Under the pieces are notes generated by a model. It made no database searches. It had not been told where the DNA came from and was given only the letters and a program-made list of their open reading frames with translations. Positions 35,832 through 44,307 of a stretch of DNA of 64,000 nt are shown one piece after another. Both the position numbers and the translations under genes were made by a program. The stretch is from Chloroflexota bacterium (lineage in GTDB: Bacteria; Chloroflexota; Dehalococcoidia; Lucifugimonadales; Lucifugimonadaceae): assembly GCA_027624075.1 (NCBI GenBank), contig JAQBUH010000008.1, positions 1-64,000 on the forward strand, given 5' to 3'. Positions within the stretch are counted from its first letter, which is position 1. Each line of letters opens with the position of its first letter.

Positions 35832-36634
35832 TACTCAGCTTCAGATGCCAATAGAACTTCGCTCAGTTGATCCTGATGACTCCACGAGATCAAATCGGTG
35901 ACCACGCCTTCAAAGGGGCGACGAGCATATTCAGTCCAAACATCTTGGCGGTTTGACCGATCATCGAGAACTACTTAAGGATGCCATACAGTCGTCTTTT
36001 CTAAGATGTTGTTGAAGCGATAACTCCAACGCTCCGCTATAGCGCGAGCGGCTGATTCGTTCGTCTGAGTTAATGGCTGGATCAACAGATTCCGACCTGA
36101 ATTCACATGGAACTTGATTTGCGTAGGCTCCCTTGCCCCCTGCACCTGATAGTCAGTGTCGTATTGCACTCCAGATCGAATTATCAACGTCTCAACTTCG
36201 GCATCGAAGTCCAGCCGCGTATGTGGCCGACGTTTCTCAACTAGCCTGCCCACATTGATCATCGCCTGTACCAAACCATGCACAGCAGTGGGGCCGCTGC
36301 TCACATCAGCCAGATCAACGCTAAGTTCATTGACCTGAAGGTCTGAGTGATATTGAGTTGCTATGCGCCGAATATCAGATAGAGTTTTCCGACTCAAAGC
36401 GAGACCGTTCTGATATAGGTACTCGATGGTTTCGCCGGAGTCTGTAAGCCTAGGTGTTCCTGAGATACCCTTCTCCAGAAATATCTCAAAGTAGTCACCG
36501 TCAGCTCTCATGAAAGGAGTAACGATCACACAAAAATGTGCGTTAGAAACCGTCTCAAACCGATCACCAAGGGAACGCACGTAGGCATTTGCGAGTTCTG
36601 AGCATGATTGATCAGCCATGTCTACGTCCCTCAC
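35831..36634 (-). pseudogene. DUF1828/DUF1829 protein gene with in-frame stop
   Basis: The first frame (36634-35975, 219 residues) has a DUF1828-like N-terminal domain (CSELANAYVRSLGD, FCVIVTPFMRADGDYFEIFLEKG, LTDSGETIEYLYQNGL) and the beginning of DUF1829 (LIIRSGVQYDTDYQVQG, ARAIAERWSYRFNN). It stops at TAA 35975-35977, yet the same frame runs on for 47 codons as VVLDDRSNRQDVWTEYARRP and LISWSHQDQLSEVLLASEAE, which fits the missing DUF1829 end. Its GTG start overlaps the upstream stop by four bases; ATG 36619, with GAGG nine bases upstream, is an alternative. Function unknown; found in accessory DNA. Noticeably A+T-richer than the surroundings. Confidence 0.65.
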
Positions 36635-37029
36635 ATTACTCTCTGATAAGTACCTTCAAGGGTTACGTTGCATTCAGCCAGGAATGCCATCAGTTCGTCG
36701 TTTGAGTCTCCGTACGTCATGTCATCTGGTACGTAAACCACACGGTCTTGATATTCGTCGGTGAGTCTGTGTTTGTGGGGGCCCTGAATGGTTTGTCCAT
36801 CCTCAGGATTGGTATGCCGAGCCCAATCCGATGCGCACAGACGCCGTACCGTAACGTTGTTGCAAAGGAGCGAATAGCTGTGACTTCTACCAGCAACAGC
36901 GCGCAACGAAAGCAGTGTTTCTGAGTTCAATGCAAACACTGTCGCTTCTATCTTCAGGCGTCCGCCATCATGACGCCAGCGTAGATTTTCACGAATTACT
37001 TTAGGTTCCTCCATTAAGAGTTCATGCAT
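36631..37029 (-). CDS. DUF6978-like protein, operon partner of DUF1828/1829
   Basis: A 132-residue protein of unknown function resembling the DUF6978 group: the central GPHKHRLTDEYQDRVVYVPDDMTYGD and the end ELMAFLAECNVTLEG are the recognisable parts. It overlaps the DUF1828/1829 gene by four bases (ATGTGA), so the two are cotranscribed and probably act together. Its first codons overlap head-to-head with the truncated terminase frame (divergent), showing that this is a junction. A defence, toxin-antitoxin or immunity role is only a guess from the location. ATG 37011 (MEEPKV) is an alternative start. Confidence 0.55.
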   Translation of the reverse strand: MHELLMEEPKVIRENLRWRHDGGRLKIEATVFALNSETLLSLRAVAGRSHSYSLLCNNVTVRRLCASDWARHTNPEDGQTIQGPHKHRLTDEYQDRVVYVPDDMTYGDSNDELMAFLAECNVTLEGTYQRVM

Positions 37030-38277
37030 CCGGAAGGCTCACTGGCGCTCGACCTGCAGCGGCTGTGGCCGGGAGTCAACTTCAGTTCCCGCATCGACCC
37101 CGGCGAGATCCGCGTCCCGGTTCCGTCTGCTGATGGGCGGAGCGTGGCGGGTCACTTCACAATCCGCACCAAGTCTGCTTTCGACCCGACCAGTCTCGGA
37201 ATGGAGTCGCCGGTCTGGATCATTCTGTGTGAGGCGGCGCGAGTTTCTCAGGACGTCTATCACCGTCTCCGGTCACGCTGTTCGGAGGCGAGACGCCGGT
37301 TCCCAGAGTTTGGCTGGCTACACATGGAAGGTACGTTTGAAGGGTCTCTCGGATGGTACCCGACGCTATGGACGCGCTGGCAGTCTGCGGCCATCCAGGA
37401 GCGAGAGGACGCCCGCTCCTTCTCGCTCCCTTCGCACTCCAACACGGCGCTGTTCCCTGGCGGTTTCGATGATCCGCAGATTTCCGCGCTCCGACGCGTG
37501 CTGCCAGAGGCAAAGTTCATGGAGCGTCACATGGGTGTTCCGGTCCCTCCATCCGGCCGCGTGCACAGCTCATTCGGCGCTGGTCTGCACGTGCGTGAGG
37601 TGAGGTACGACCCCGGGCAGCCTGTTTTCATCGGGATCGACCCCGGTTACTCCGGCCAGCCATCCACCTACGCCGTTGAGGTATGCCAGCTCAGGAAGTT
37701 CGAAAACGGTCACCGGCAGTGGCAGGTGATCGATGAGATCGCTATCAACCGGCACGCAATGCCGGGGTTCACGGTGGCCGACGTCTGCGACATTGCGATG
37801 AGCAGGCCGTGGTGGCAGAACCCTCACAAGACGGGCGTGATCGATGTCGCCGGCACCGCGCACGCCGGGGCGCAGGAGAGCAACGCTGAGGTGTGGCGCA
37901 GGCGGACCGGTCTCGTTCTCATGCACGAGAAGGTGAGCATCCTGCCGGGGATAGACCGGTTCGACACCTGCCTGAAAGTGGACGAGGAGACTGCCGAGCC
38001 CGGACTTGTCATCGACCCTGCGTGCGAGCTTCTGATCTCAGAGCTTGGCGGTGGGCCAAACCCTTTCGACGGCCAGTCGCATATGTATCGATGGAATACA
38101 GATAGAGCGGGCGACGTGATCGGCCGGGTGCCGCGTGACGAATACTGCGACGGGATCAAGGCGCTGACATACCTGTTCATCAACGTCATGGGATACGCCG
38201 GGCGCGGGCGACTCGGCGTAGCTGAGCCGGCGAGGATCAAGGTCAGGAGCCGAAGGCAGCGAGCGGGTCAGCGGTGA
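37024..38277 (+). CDS. Phage terminase large subunit, 5'-truncated
   Basis: DNA-packaging motor protein lacking its N-terminus. Visible parts are the Walker-B-like PVWIILCEAARV, the coupling segment WLHMEGTFEGSLGWYPTLWTRWQ, and the RNase-H-like nuclease domain with its acidic residues in FIGIDPGYSG, GVIDVAG and YCDGIKALTYL. A complete TerL would carry about 100-130 more residues with the Walker A loop before this; upstream lies the reverse-strand DUF6978/DUF1828 DNA instead. The product could at best be a nuclease fragment. It is the first of the phage morphogenesis genes, all on this strand. Confidence 0.8.
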   Translation: MHPEGSLALDLQRLWPGVNFSSRIDPGEIRVPVPSADGRSVAGHFTIRTKSAFDPTSLGMESPVWIILCEAARVSQDVYHRLRSRCSEARRRFPEFGWLHMEGTFEGSLGWYPTLWTRWQSAAIQEREDARSFSLPSHSNTALFPGGFDDPQISALRRVLPEAKFMERHMGVPVPPSGRVHSSFGAGLHVREVRYDPGQPVFIGIDPGYSGQPSTYAVEVCQLRKFENGHRQWQVIDEIAINRHAMPGFTVADVCDIAMSRPWWQNPHKTGVIDVAGTAHAGAQESNAEVWRRRTGLVLMHEKVSILPGIDRFDTCLKVDEETAEPGLVIDPACELLISELGGGPNPFDGQSHMYRWNTDRAGDVIGRVPRDEYCDGIKALTYLFINVMGYAGRGRLGVAEPARIKVRSRRQRAGQR

Positions 38278-38293
38278 GAACGTCGCCTCGAAT

Positions 38294-38785
38294 TTAGCCG
38301 CCCGCCTGCCGCAGCGCCTTCTCCAGTAGCTCAAGCGCCCTCAACGCGAACAGCTCCATGTTTTCGGCGCGGTCTGCCATCCCGGTCTCCAGCGTCTCGC
38401 TCAGCTCGACTGGCCCTGAGACCGCTACGCAGGTGTGACCCGCATCGTCGCCGTAGCGGTTGCCCGCCGGGCCGGCCGCTCCGGTCTCACTCAGTCCCCA
38501 GGTCGTGTTCAGTCGCTCTCGCGCCGCCGACGCACAGAGCAGCGCGTATGGCTCGGACGCCGACCGCATCCCAGGGTGCGCTTCCAGGTCAACCGCAAGA
38601 AACGCGTCACGGGCAGGGCCGGTGTATATCACCGCTCCACCCATGAAGTACGCCGAGGCGCCGGGTACCGAGAGCAGCGCGGCAGAGACGAGTCCGCCGC
38701 TTGAGGACTCCGAAACCGCAACGGTCTCCCGGCGGTCCTTCAGCAGTCCGCCAACTTTACCGGCCAGTTCATTCAGACGGCTCAT
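38294..38785 (-). CDS. CinA-family nicotinamide-nucleotide amidase domain protein
   Basis: Stand-alone CinA C-terminal domain (PncC type), which deamidates NMN to nicotinate mononucleotide. ETVAVSESSSGGLVSAALLSVPGASAYFMGGAVIYT and WGLSETGAAGPAGNRYGDDAGHTCVAV match the family, although the usual VAESCTGG start is altered to VSESSSGG, so activity is uncertain. Start at MSRLNEL with GGGAG upstream. It lies antisense between the terminase and the virion operon and is a cellular rather than phage gene. Confidence 0.82.
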   Translation of the reverse strand: MSRLNELAGKVGGLLKDRRETVAVSESSSGGLVSAALLSVPGASAYFMGGAVIYTGPARDAFLAVDLEAHPGMRSASEPYALLCASAARERLNTTWGLSETGAAGPAGNRYGDDAGHTCVAVSGPVELSETLETGMADRAENMELFALRALELLEKALRQAGG

Positions 38786-38979
38786 TGGATTCTCCCGCCG
38801 ACAGTAGAGCAGATCGCGTGAGTCCGGGCAACCGGCTTTCTGCGCCTGACACGTGGTCTTCAATTCGAGCCAGGAGCGACCCTATTCTGGACTTCAGGCG
38901 GCCAGTGTGACCAATCGGTCCAGAGCCGTTGGGTAGGCGGTTCGTAAAGCGCGGCTCTCTGTTTCAGCGGGGGATCCTT

Positions 38980-39984
38980 ATGCCTGACAACTTCACGAGT
39001 GAGCTTGTTGACTCGGCCGGCGAGGTCTTCGCTACAGACGCAATCGGAGGCTCGTCCGTTCACTATCCTATCGGCAAGCTGGCGTGGGGTCCGCTGAACA
39101 CGGCGAACCTGACGGACACCGCCAACCCTCTGCCGGTGCAGATCAACGGCAACGGGACATCGTCGAGCGCTCCGTTCTTTGTCCGCGGCGCCAATGACGA
39201 TTCCACAGTTCCCATCTCCGGTACGGTGAGCCCGGCCGCGGGCGCCTCTTTCGCCGTTGCAGTCGACTCCGCAGACATCATCCGCGCAAAGCTGGTCGAG
39301 TCTGACTCGAACGGCCCTGTCTTCTCAGAAGGCGACTCAGCGGTGGCGGCGAGGTTCTTCGCCGTTGGGTTTGAGAGCGACTCCGTCGCCAACGTGTTCA
39401 GCGTCATCTCATCTGGCAGGCCGCTACCCGTCCAGGGCGACACCGTCGTCTCTATCACCGGATACGTTGCGCCATCGACCGCTGTGACCGTGACGAACAT
39501 GTCTGACTCCACGGTGACCGTGAGTGGGACAGTTACGGTGCAGGGCAACGCGTCCGTGGCAATCGTCGCAGGGTCGTCTGTTTCGATTTCCAACGACTCC
39601 GCCGGTCAGATCGGGGTCGGTCTGAACGCCATCGGCGGCAACTCGGCGGGAGCGCTCCAGACATTTACAACAGTGCTCAGCTCCGCACTCGAGACCGTCA
39701 CGTCGAGCGCCGGCCGGCTCTACGGATACATGCTGACCAACCCTGACACGGCGGCGATCGTGTACGCAAAGATATTTTCAGACGACTCGACCGGGGTGAC
39801 CAAGGGTACGACGTCTCCTGTGCTCAACCTGGGAATACCTCCTGTTGGCGGCGCCAACGTGACCTTCGCCCAGGGAGTCTTGATGTCCAGCGGGATGTCT
39901 GTCATGGCGGCAGGCGGCGCCGGACTGACCGATACGTCAGCGCCCGGCAGCAACCTTGTGGTCAATCTGTTCTACAAGGGCTGA
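38980..39984 (+). CDS. Phage virion-associated protein (first gene of virion operon)
   Basis: A 334-residue, very Ser/Thr/Val-rich beta protein (VTVSGTVTVQGNASVAIVAG). The C-terminal third, RLYGYMLTNPDTAAIVYAKIFSDDS ... NVTFAQGVLMSSGMSVMA ... NLVVNLFYKG, resembles a type common in virion gene clusters of uncultured tailed phages. It is probably a surface or tail decoration protein; no capsid fold is recognisable. GCGGGGGAT precedes the ATG at 38980. It starts a run of six same-strand genes to 44071. Confidence 0.6.
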   Translation: MPDNFTSELVDSAGEVFATDAIGGSSVHYPIGKLAWGPLNTANLTDTANPLPVQINGNGTSSSAPFFVRGANDDSTVPISGTVSPAAGASFAVAVDSADIIRAKLVESDSNGPVFSEGDSAVAARFFAVGFESDSVANVFSVISSGRPLPVQGDTVVSITGYVAPSTAVTVTNMSDSTVTVSGTVTVQGNASVAIVAGSSVSISNDSAGQIGVGLNAIGGNSAGALQTFTTVLSSALETVTSSAGRLYGYMLTNPDTAAIVYAKIFSDDSTGVTKGTTSPVLNLGIPPVGGANVTFAQGVLMSSGMSVMAAGGAGLTDTSAPGSNLVVNLFYKG

Positions 39985-40070
39985 GCGGGCTGTCTCTATG
40001 TGGCTGTCCGGCTGGCCGCGCCCGGCGGCGAACGGTCCCGTTTCAAGGTGTGAAGGATTGAGGTGGTCCG

Positions 40071-40265
40071 ATGGGTTTCTGGTCGACGGTCCTGACGGCG
40101 CTTCGGTTCAGGTCGGGACGGCTGCCCGTGATTACGGAACCTCTGAGCGTGCGCCGGCTCCGCCTCGACGCGTCAGTTCCACGGTTACGGCGGGACACGG
40201 TGACGGTGCGCAGGGTGTTGAGTAACAGCAACGTGACCCACAGGGTTCGAGTGGAGGTGAAGTGA
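40071..40265 (+). CDS. Small basic phage-cluster protein
   Basis: A 64-residue arginine-rich protein (MGFWSTVLTALRFRSGRLPV...) of unknown function. The ATG has GAGGTGG at a good distance, and its TGA overlaps the ATG of the next gene (TGATG), so the two are translationally coupled, which supports it being real. Confidence 0.5.
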   Translation: MGFWSTVLTALRFRSGRLPVITEPLSVRRLRLDASVPRLRRDTVTVRRVLSNSNVTHRVRVEVK

Positions 40266-40612
40266 TGGCCAGGCAGTCATGGGGTGAGCCGGACGGTATT
40301 CCTGAAGGGTCAGATTTTTCATTGGAGGCGGTCCTGACCGTTAACGGCGCGATAGCTCCGTCCCAGGTGACCTCCAGCGGTGCGATCACGCTGTCGGTCG
40401 AGAACACGGTCGAGCCGATCATTCCTCTACTGATCGACGAGGTACGCGACGCGGTGGACGCGCCCTCGGGACTCGTGCGTTGGAATATCACCGATGCGCA
40501 GTCTTCCGCGTGGCCTGCGGGGACGTTCAACGGCGACATCAAGCTGATCGATTCGGGCGGGATGATCACGTACTGGCCGGTGAGTCTCAAGATCAGGAGC
40601 GTGATCGACTGA
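40265..40612 (+). CDS. Hypothetical virion-cluster protein
   Basis: A 115-residue acidic protein with beta-sheet-type sequence (GDIKLIDSGGMITYWPVSLKIRSVID at the end, VRWNITDAQSSAWPAG before). This resembles small tail or baseplate components acting on applied virion proteins in other phages, but I do not recognise a family. GGAGGTG precedes the ATG, which overlaps the preceding stop. The ORF-track start (GTG 40262) is one codon too early. Confidence 0.55.
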   Translation: MARQSWGEPDGIPEGSDFSLEAVLTVNGAIAPSQVTSSGAITLSVENTVEPIIPLLIDEVRDAVDAPSGLVRWNITDAQSSAWPAGTFNGDIKLIDSGGMITYWPVSLKIRSVID

Positions 40613-40673
40613 GTCTCCCCTGATCGATTTTCCGGCGAGGTTTAGAGAGCAGCGGATGTGAGGTGAAGGTGAG

Positions 40674-41942
40674 ATGCCGGCAACACAACGGCGGAACAGG
40701 AAGCAGCTTCGGCATTCGATAGGCCTGCTGCTGGGCGCGGTGCGGCACGAAGGTGGCGTTGTCGAATCTAGTCCGTCTGAGGCGTCACAGAACGCGGCGA
40801 AGATCACAGACACCACCCTCGCTTACGGCACAGACAACGAGCACCGCGGCAGGTGGGTCTATGCGACAGACGCAGGCGGCGCAACCCACGTCAGGCGCGT
40901 GTTTGCCTCTTCGCGGGACGAGCGCTCTATAACGGTGTCGAAAGCGTTCCCGGCCGTGCCAGACAGCACGTGGATATACGAGCTCTGGGATATCGATGTG
41001 CCGCCGGGCGTTGTGCATGAGTTCATCAACCAGGCGATCAGCGGCGTCACCCGCAAGGGCTCCGTCGAGGATGTTGACGACACCTTTCACACCGGCGGCC
41101 GTATCAACTCATTTGCTCTGTCTTCCAACTGGACAGGGGTAAGGGATCTTAACTGGCGGTCCGGGTTTGCCGGTCAGCAGATCGCATCGCTGGACCAGCC
41201 GTTGACCGAGCTTACCGCGAACGTGAGCGCCGTTGCCGACTCAGCGGATTTCCGCCAGGGGAGCGCGGCGGCACGGCTAGATGTGGGGGCTGCCGCCGCG
41301 GCCAATGAGGCGCTTGCGGAGGCGGGTTTTACCGCTGTGGACGGTCGAGGCTATGACCGCGTTGAGTTCTGGCACAAGTCGAACGGCGCCATCACCTCGT
41401 CGAACCTCGTCGTGCAACTCAGGCAGGGGTCGTCGACCCATGAGTCGATCCCCGTGCCGGCCACACTGGCCACGCAGAGCGGCCAGTGGCGATACGCCTC
41501 GATGGCACTCACCGCGCCAGAGCGTAACAACGCTATCAACGCGGTCCGCGTGGCGGCGGGGAGTAGCGACGGCGGCGCGATAACCGCATGGCTCGACGAC
41601 GTGAAGCTGGTCAGGTCTAACTCCGAAGTGTGGCATCGGGTGCCGCGCGAGTTCTGGCGAGTTGGCGCAGCCAGCAGGCAATTCACGCTCACAGATGACG
41701 CCCGGCTGCGGGTCACCGGTGTCCGGGCGCCAACGCTACTCGACTCAGACTCGCAAATCTGTGAGGTGGATACGCAGTATGTGATCAATTCGACAGCCGC
41801 AGGCGTGATGCGCTCCAGGAGCGACCGGCGAGGCGCAATCAGAGACGCCGCCATGCAGCAGGCGGACCTGTACGAGCAGATTGCGCAGACCCAGCGCCTC
41901 AGAATGAACACTCCAGCAAACATCAGGTGGGTGGACGACTAA
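40674..41942 (+). CDS. Large virion protein with carbohydrate-binding-like section
   Basis: A 422-residue protein. The N-terminal third (GRWVYATDAGGATHVRRVFASSRDERSITVSKAF) resembles phage tail proteins, and the middle (NVSAVADSADFRQGSAAARLD ... YDRVEFWHKSNGAITSSNLVVQL ... WLDDVKLVRS) reads like a jelly-roll CBM-type domain. The C-terminus is helical. Probably a tail, fibre or baseplate protein binding a surface glycan; inferred from layout. GGTGAAGGTGAG precedes the ATG. Its TAA overlaps the next ATG (TAATG). Confidence 0.55.
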   Translation: MPATQRRNRKQLRHSIGLLLGAVRHEGGVVESSPSEASQNAAKITDTTLAYGTDNEHRGRWVYATDAGGATHVRRVFASSRDERSITVSKAFPAVPDSTWIYELWDIDVPPGVVHEFINQAISGVTRKGSVEDVDDTFHTGGRINSFALSSNWTGVRDLNWRSGFAGQQIASLDQPLTELTANVSAVADSADFRQGSAAARLDVGAAAAANEALAEAGFTAVDGRGYDRVEFWHKSNGAITSSNLVVQLRQGSSTHESIPVPATLATQSGQWRYASMALTAPERNNAINAVRVAAGSSDGGAITAWLDDVKLVRSNSEVWHRVPREFWRVGAASRQFTLTDDARLRVTGVRAPTLLDSDSQICEVDTQYVINSTAAGVMRSRSDRRGAIRDAAMQQADLYEQIAQTQRLRMNTPANIRWVDD

Positions 41943-43777
41943 TGGCAAATCCAGCTGTGACCGGAAAAGGGCAGATCTGGCTGGACGGCCGGACCTACTC
42001 AATCGACGGCCCCGTCCAGAGAGAACTGGCGACGCGCTTTGCTCCCAAGACCGTAATCTGGGACTACACAGATGAGTCGAATCCGCTGGTTTCGACTGCC
42101 ACGTGGCGGTCATGGAACGGTGGGTTCGGGCTCGAAACTGTTCGCAGCGCAGACGACTTCAACCGTCACCGGTGGAGTTCCCTCTACACCCGGTTGCCGA
42201 ACCACCTGATGCTGGGGCCGAGCATACGTGAGTTCGGGGGTGGGCTCGGCACCTTCCTCAGCCGTTACTTTGACTTCAACGACGATCTGTATGTGATCGA
42301 CGGGAACAAGGTTCACTTCTACGACGACGCAAACGACAGCTTCGTGCTGGCGCCGGTCCGGATACTCTCTACCGACGTGACAGACGCCACGACCGGAGTG
42401 CTCAACGGCGAGCCGGTGACCGTGATAGCGCAGGGTATCGCGACTGACTGGTCGTCCAACGCAAGTGACTCAGCCGCGTGGAACCGTGATCTGACTGACA
42501 TGACCAGGGTCACTTTCTGGAGAGACCTCCTGTGGGGCACAGACTCTTCGGACCAGCTGTTTTTCACGAACGATCTCAACGATGGTTGGACCCAGGTCGC
42601 GACGCTTCCTGAGCCTTCAGCAGATGTCGTAAACCTGTTTGCCGGGCCGTCAGGAGATCGCGGCGACCCTGAGGCCCTGTACCTCGCCACTCGCCGGGGC
42701 CTGTGGGTGTACGACAACCTCAGCGAACGGTTCCGCAGCACCGGTCTCACGATGCCGCGCTCAAACGCGTCAGCGGCCGCGTGGAACGGATCGGTGTACT
42801 ACACCAACGAGCAACGTGTTTTCCGGTTCACGCCAGGGCCAACGAATGTTGTGGATGATCTAACGCCGGTCGTCGTCTCAGACAGCGTTACTCCCGGAGA
42901 GTTGCTGGGTCACTACCAGGAGGCGCACCCGGGTATTGACGGCGTGTTCTTCCTCACCAGCGGCAAGCCGCACATTCACCAGTGGGACGGCAAGGCGTGG
43001 AGCAGCCTGCCGGGCGATGGGAACGGCGGCTTCCAGGCCAGCGAAGACATGGGTGGCATGTTCCTGTCGACGGCCAAGGGCAAGCACCGCCTTGTGTACG
43101 GTCATCTCAAGTTGTTCGCCTTCAACGGGAGCGTGCGAATAAATCTGCCTGTGCTGAGCACGGACCTCATCGGTCAGAGCGGCCAGGGCTTCATGCACAT
43201 CGGACAGCTCGTCACGCCCTGGTTCGACGGATTCGTCTCGGGGCGAGACAAGCTAGCGGTGAGCATCGGCCTTGAGGTCTCGATTCCAGACTCCGCGGAA
43301 ACTCTCCGGATCACCTATTCGAAGGATGACGGTGCCGTGGCCGGGCAGATTCTCGAACTGAACGATCCGGGTTATCACGCGATCACTGTGCCGATACGAG
43401 ACAAGGATGGTAAGGCCACCGGTGTGCTGTTCGACAGAATCTCACTCGGAGTTGAGATGGAGATCGACCTCGCTGACGCGTCACATCTCCTGCACAGCCC
43501 TGACTTGAAGCGCCTATCGCTGAACTACATCAAGGCCCAGCCCATCCGGTGGGCGTACAGTTTCCTCATCCAGCCGGAAAGTGGTGAGAGCGGCGCTGAG
43601 ATCAGGCGGTCCCTGGAAAAAACGTTCGAGAAGCAGTCCCTGGTCGGGTTCGCATTCCATGATCCGGCTTCGGACTTCGAGGAGGAAAAGCTCGTGACGC
43701 CGATAAGCCTCAGGAGTGAGGAGATTACGGGCCTGGAGGAGCGGGGCAAGTTTCGGATTGTGGTCACGGAGGTCTAG
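41942..43777 (+). CDS. Large virion protein, beta-propeller-like
   Basis: A 611-residue protein with repeated strand-turn units (DDLYVIDGNKVHFYDDANDSF, LWGTDSSDQLFFTNDLNDGW, ALYLATRRGLWVYDNLSERF, SVYYTNEQRVFRFTPG, GVFFLTSGKPHIHQWDGKAW) that suggest a propeller in the first two thirds, then a beta-sandwich end. Such proteins occur in phage tail tips and fibres. The ATG overlaps the upstream TAA, and the next gene begins directly after its stop. The ORF-track start at 41927 is inside the upstream gene and less likely. Confidence 0.6.
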   Translation: MANPAVTGKGQIWLDGRTYSIDGPVQRELATRFAPKTVIWDYTDESNPLVSTATWRSWNGGFGLETVRSADDFNRHRWSSLYTRLPNHLMLGPSIREFGGGLGTFLSRYFDFNDDLYVIDGNKVHFYDDANDSFVLAPVRILSTDVTDATTGVLNGEPVTVIAQGIATDWSSNASDSAAWNRDLTDMTRVTFWRDLLWGTDSSDQLFFTNDLNDGWTQVATLPEPSADVVNLFAGPSGDRGDPEALYLATRRGLWVYDNLSERFRSTGLTMPRSNASAAAWNGSVYYTNEQRVFRFTPGPTNVVDDLTPVVVSDSVTPGELLGHYQEAHPGIDGVFFLTSGKPHIHQWDGKAWSSLPGDGNGGFQASEDMGGMFLSTAKGKHRLVYGHLKLFAFNGSVRINLPVLSTDLIGQSGQGFMHIGQLVTPWFDGFVSGRDKLAVSIGLEVSIPDSAETLRITYSKDDGAVAGQILELNDPGYHAITVPIRDKDGKATGVLFDRISLGVEMEIDLADASHLLHSPDLKRLSLNYIKAQPIRWAYSFLIQPESGESGAEIRRSLEKTFEKQSLVGFAFHDPASDFEEEKLVTPISLRSEEITGLEERGKFRIVVTEV

Positions 43778-44071
43778 ATGGCAAGGGTAATCATTGCGTC
43801 GCTCAGTGTTGCGGACTCTGTGAGCGCGGTCCAACTGCAGTCTGCGCCAAGGCCCAGGGTGCGGTCTGTAGTGTTCAAGGCACGCGTTGGAAACATCGCC
43901 TCGATCTATCTCGCATCAGACTCCGCCGCGAAGTCGGCCGGGTTCGAGCTTGCGCCGGGAGATCGCGAAGAGTGGTGCGCGCTGCCGGCCACCCTGAAAG
44001 GGTCCACGTACTGGATCTGGGGCGCCTCATCCGGGGACAGGCTCGACTACGCGCTGCTGCTCGAAGAGTGA
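43778..44071 (+). CDS. Small virion-cluster protein
   Basis: A 97-residue beta-rich protein (VVFKARVGNIASIYLASDSAAKSAGFELAPGDREEW ... ALLLEE). The pattern of an N-terminal beta sheet with FELAPGD resembles small phage head-tail or tail decoration proteins. The ATG follows the stop of the preceding gene after no gap, so it belongs to the same operon and closes it. Confidence 0.55.
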   Translation: MARVIIASLSVADSVSAVQLQSAPRPRVRSVVFKARVGNIASIYLASDSAAKSAGFELAPGDREEWCALPATLKGSTYWIWGASSGDRLDYALLLEE

Positions 44072-44307
44072 TCGGGAGGCGGGCCTGTGCCGGTCTCTGT
44101 GCCGGTCCGCCGCCGGACTCCCGCCTGGGTTTAGCGCTCACCTGATGTAGAGTATCGCCGCACCCCTGGCGAAACCGGGTCCATCTGTGAATGTCGAGGT
44201 TGGCCGTGCGGAGCCGACGGGTTAGCAGGCGGCCCCTCGCCGTTCACAGAAGGCGTCGGCCGGTATCGCCTGTGAGTGAGTCCGGGGCTGCAGAAAGACG
44301 CTGACCA

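Noticed and set aside
31058-36000. Genetic-code change with TAA as a sense codon
   Set aside because: Two interrupted frames share TAA, but several intact genes in the window end with TAA at the expected place, so point mutation or error is simpler.
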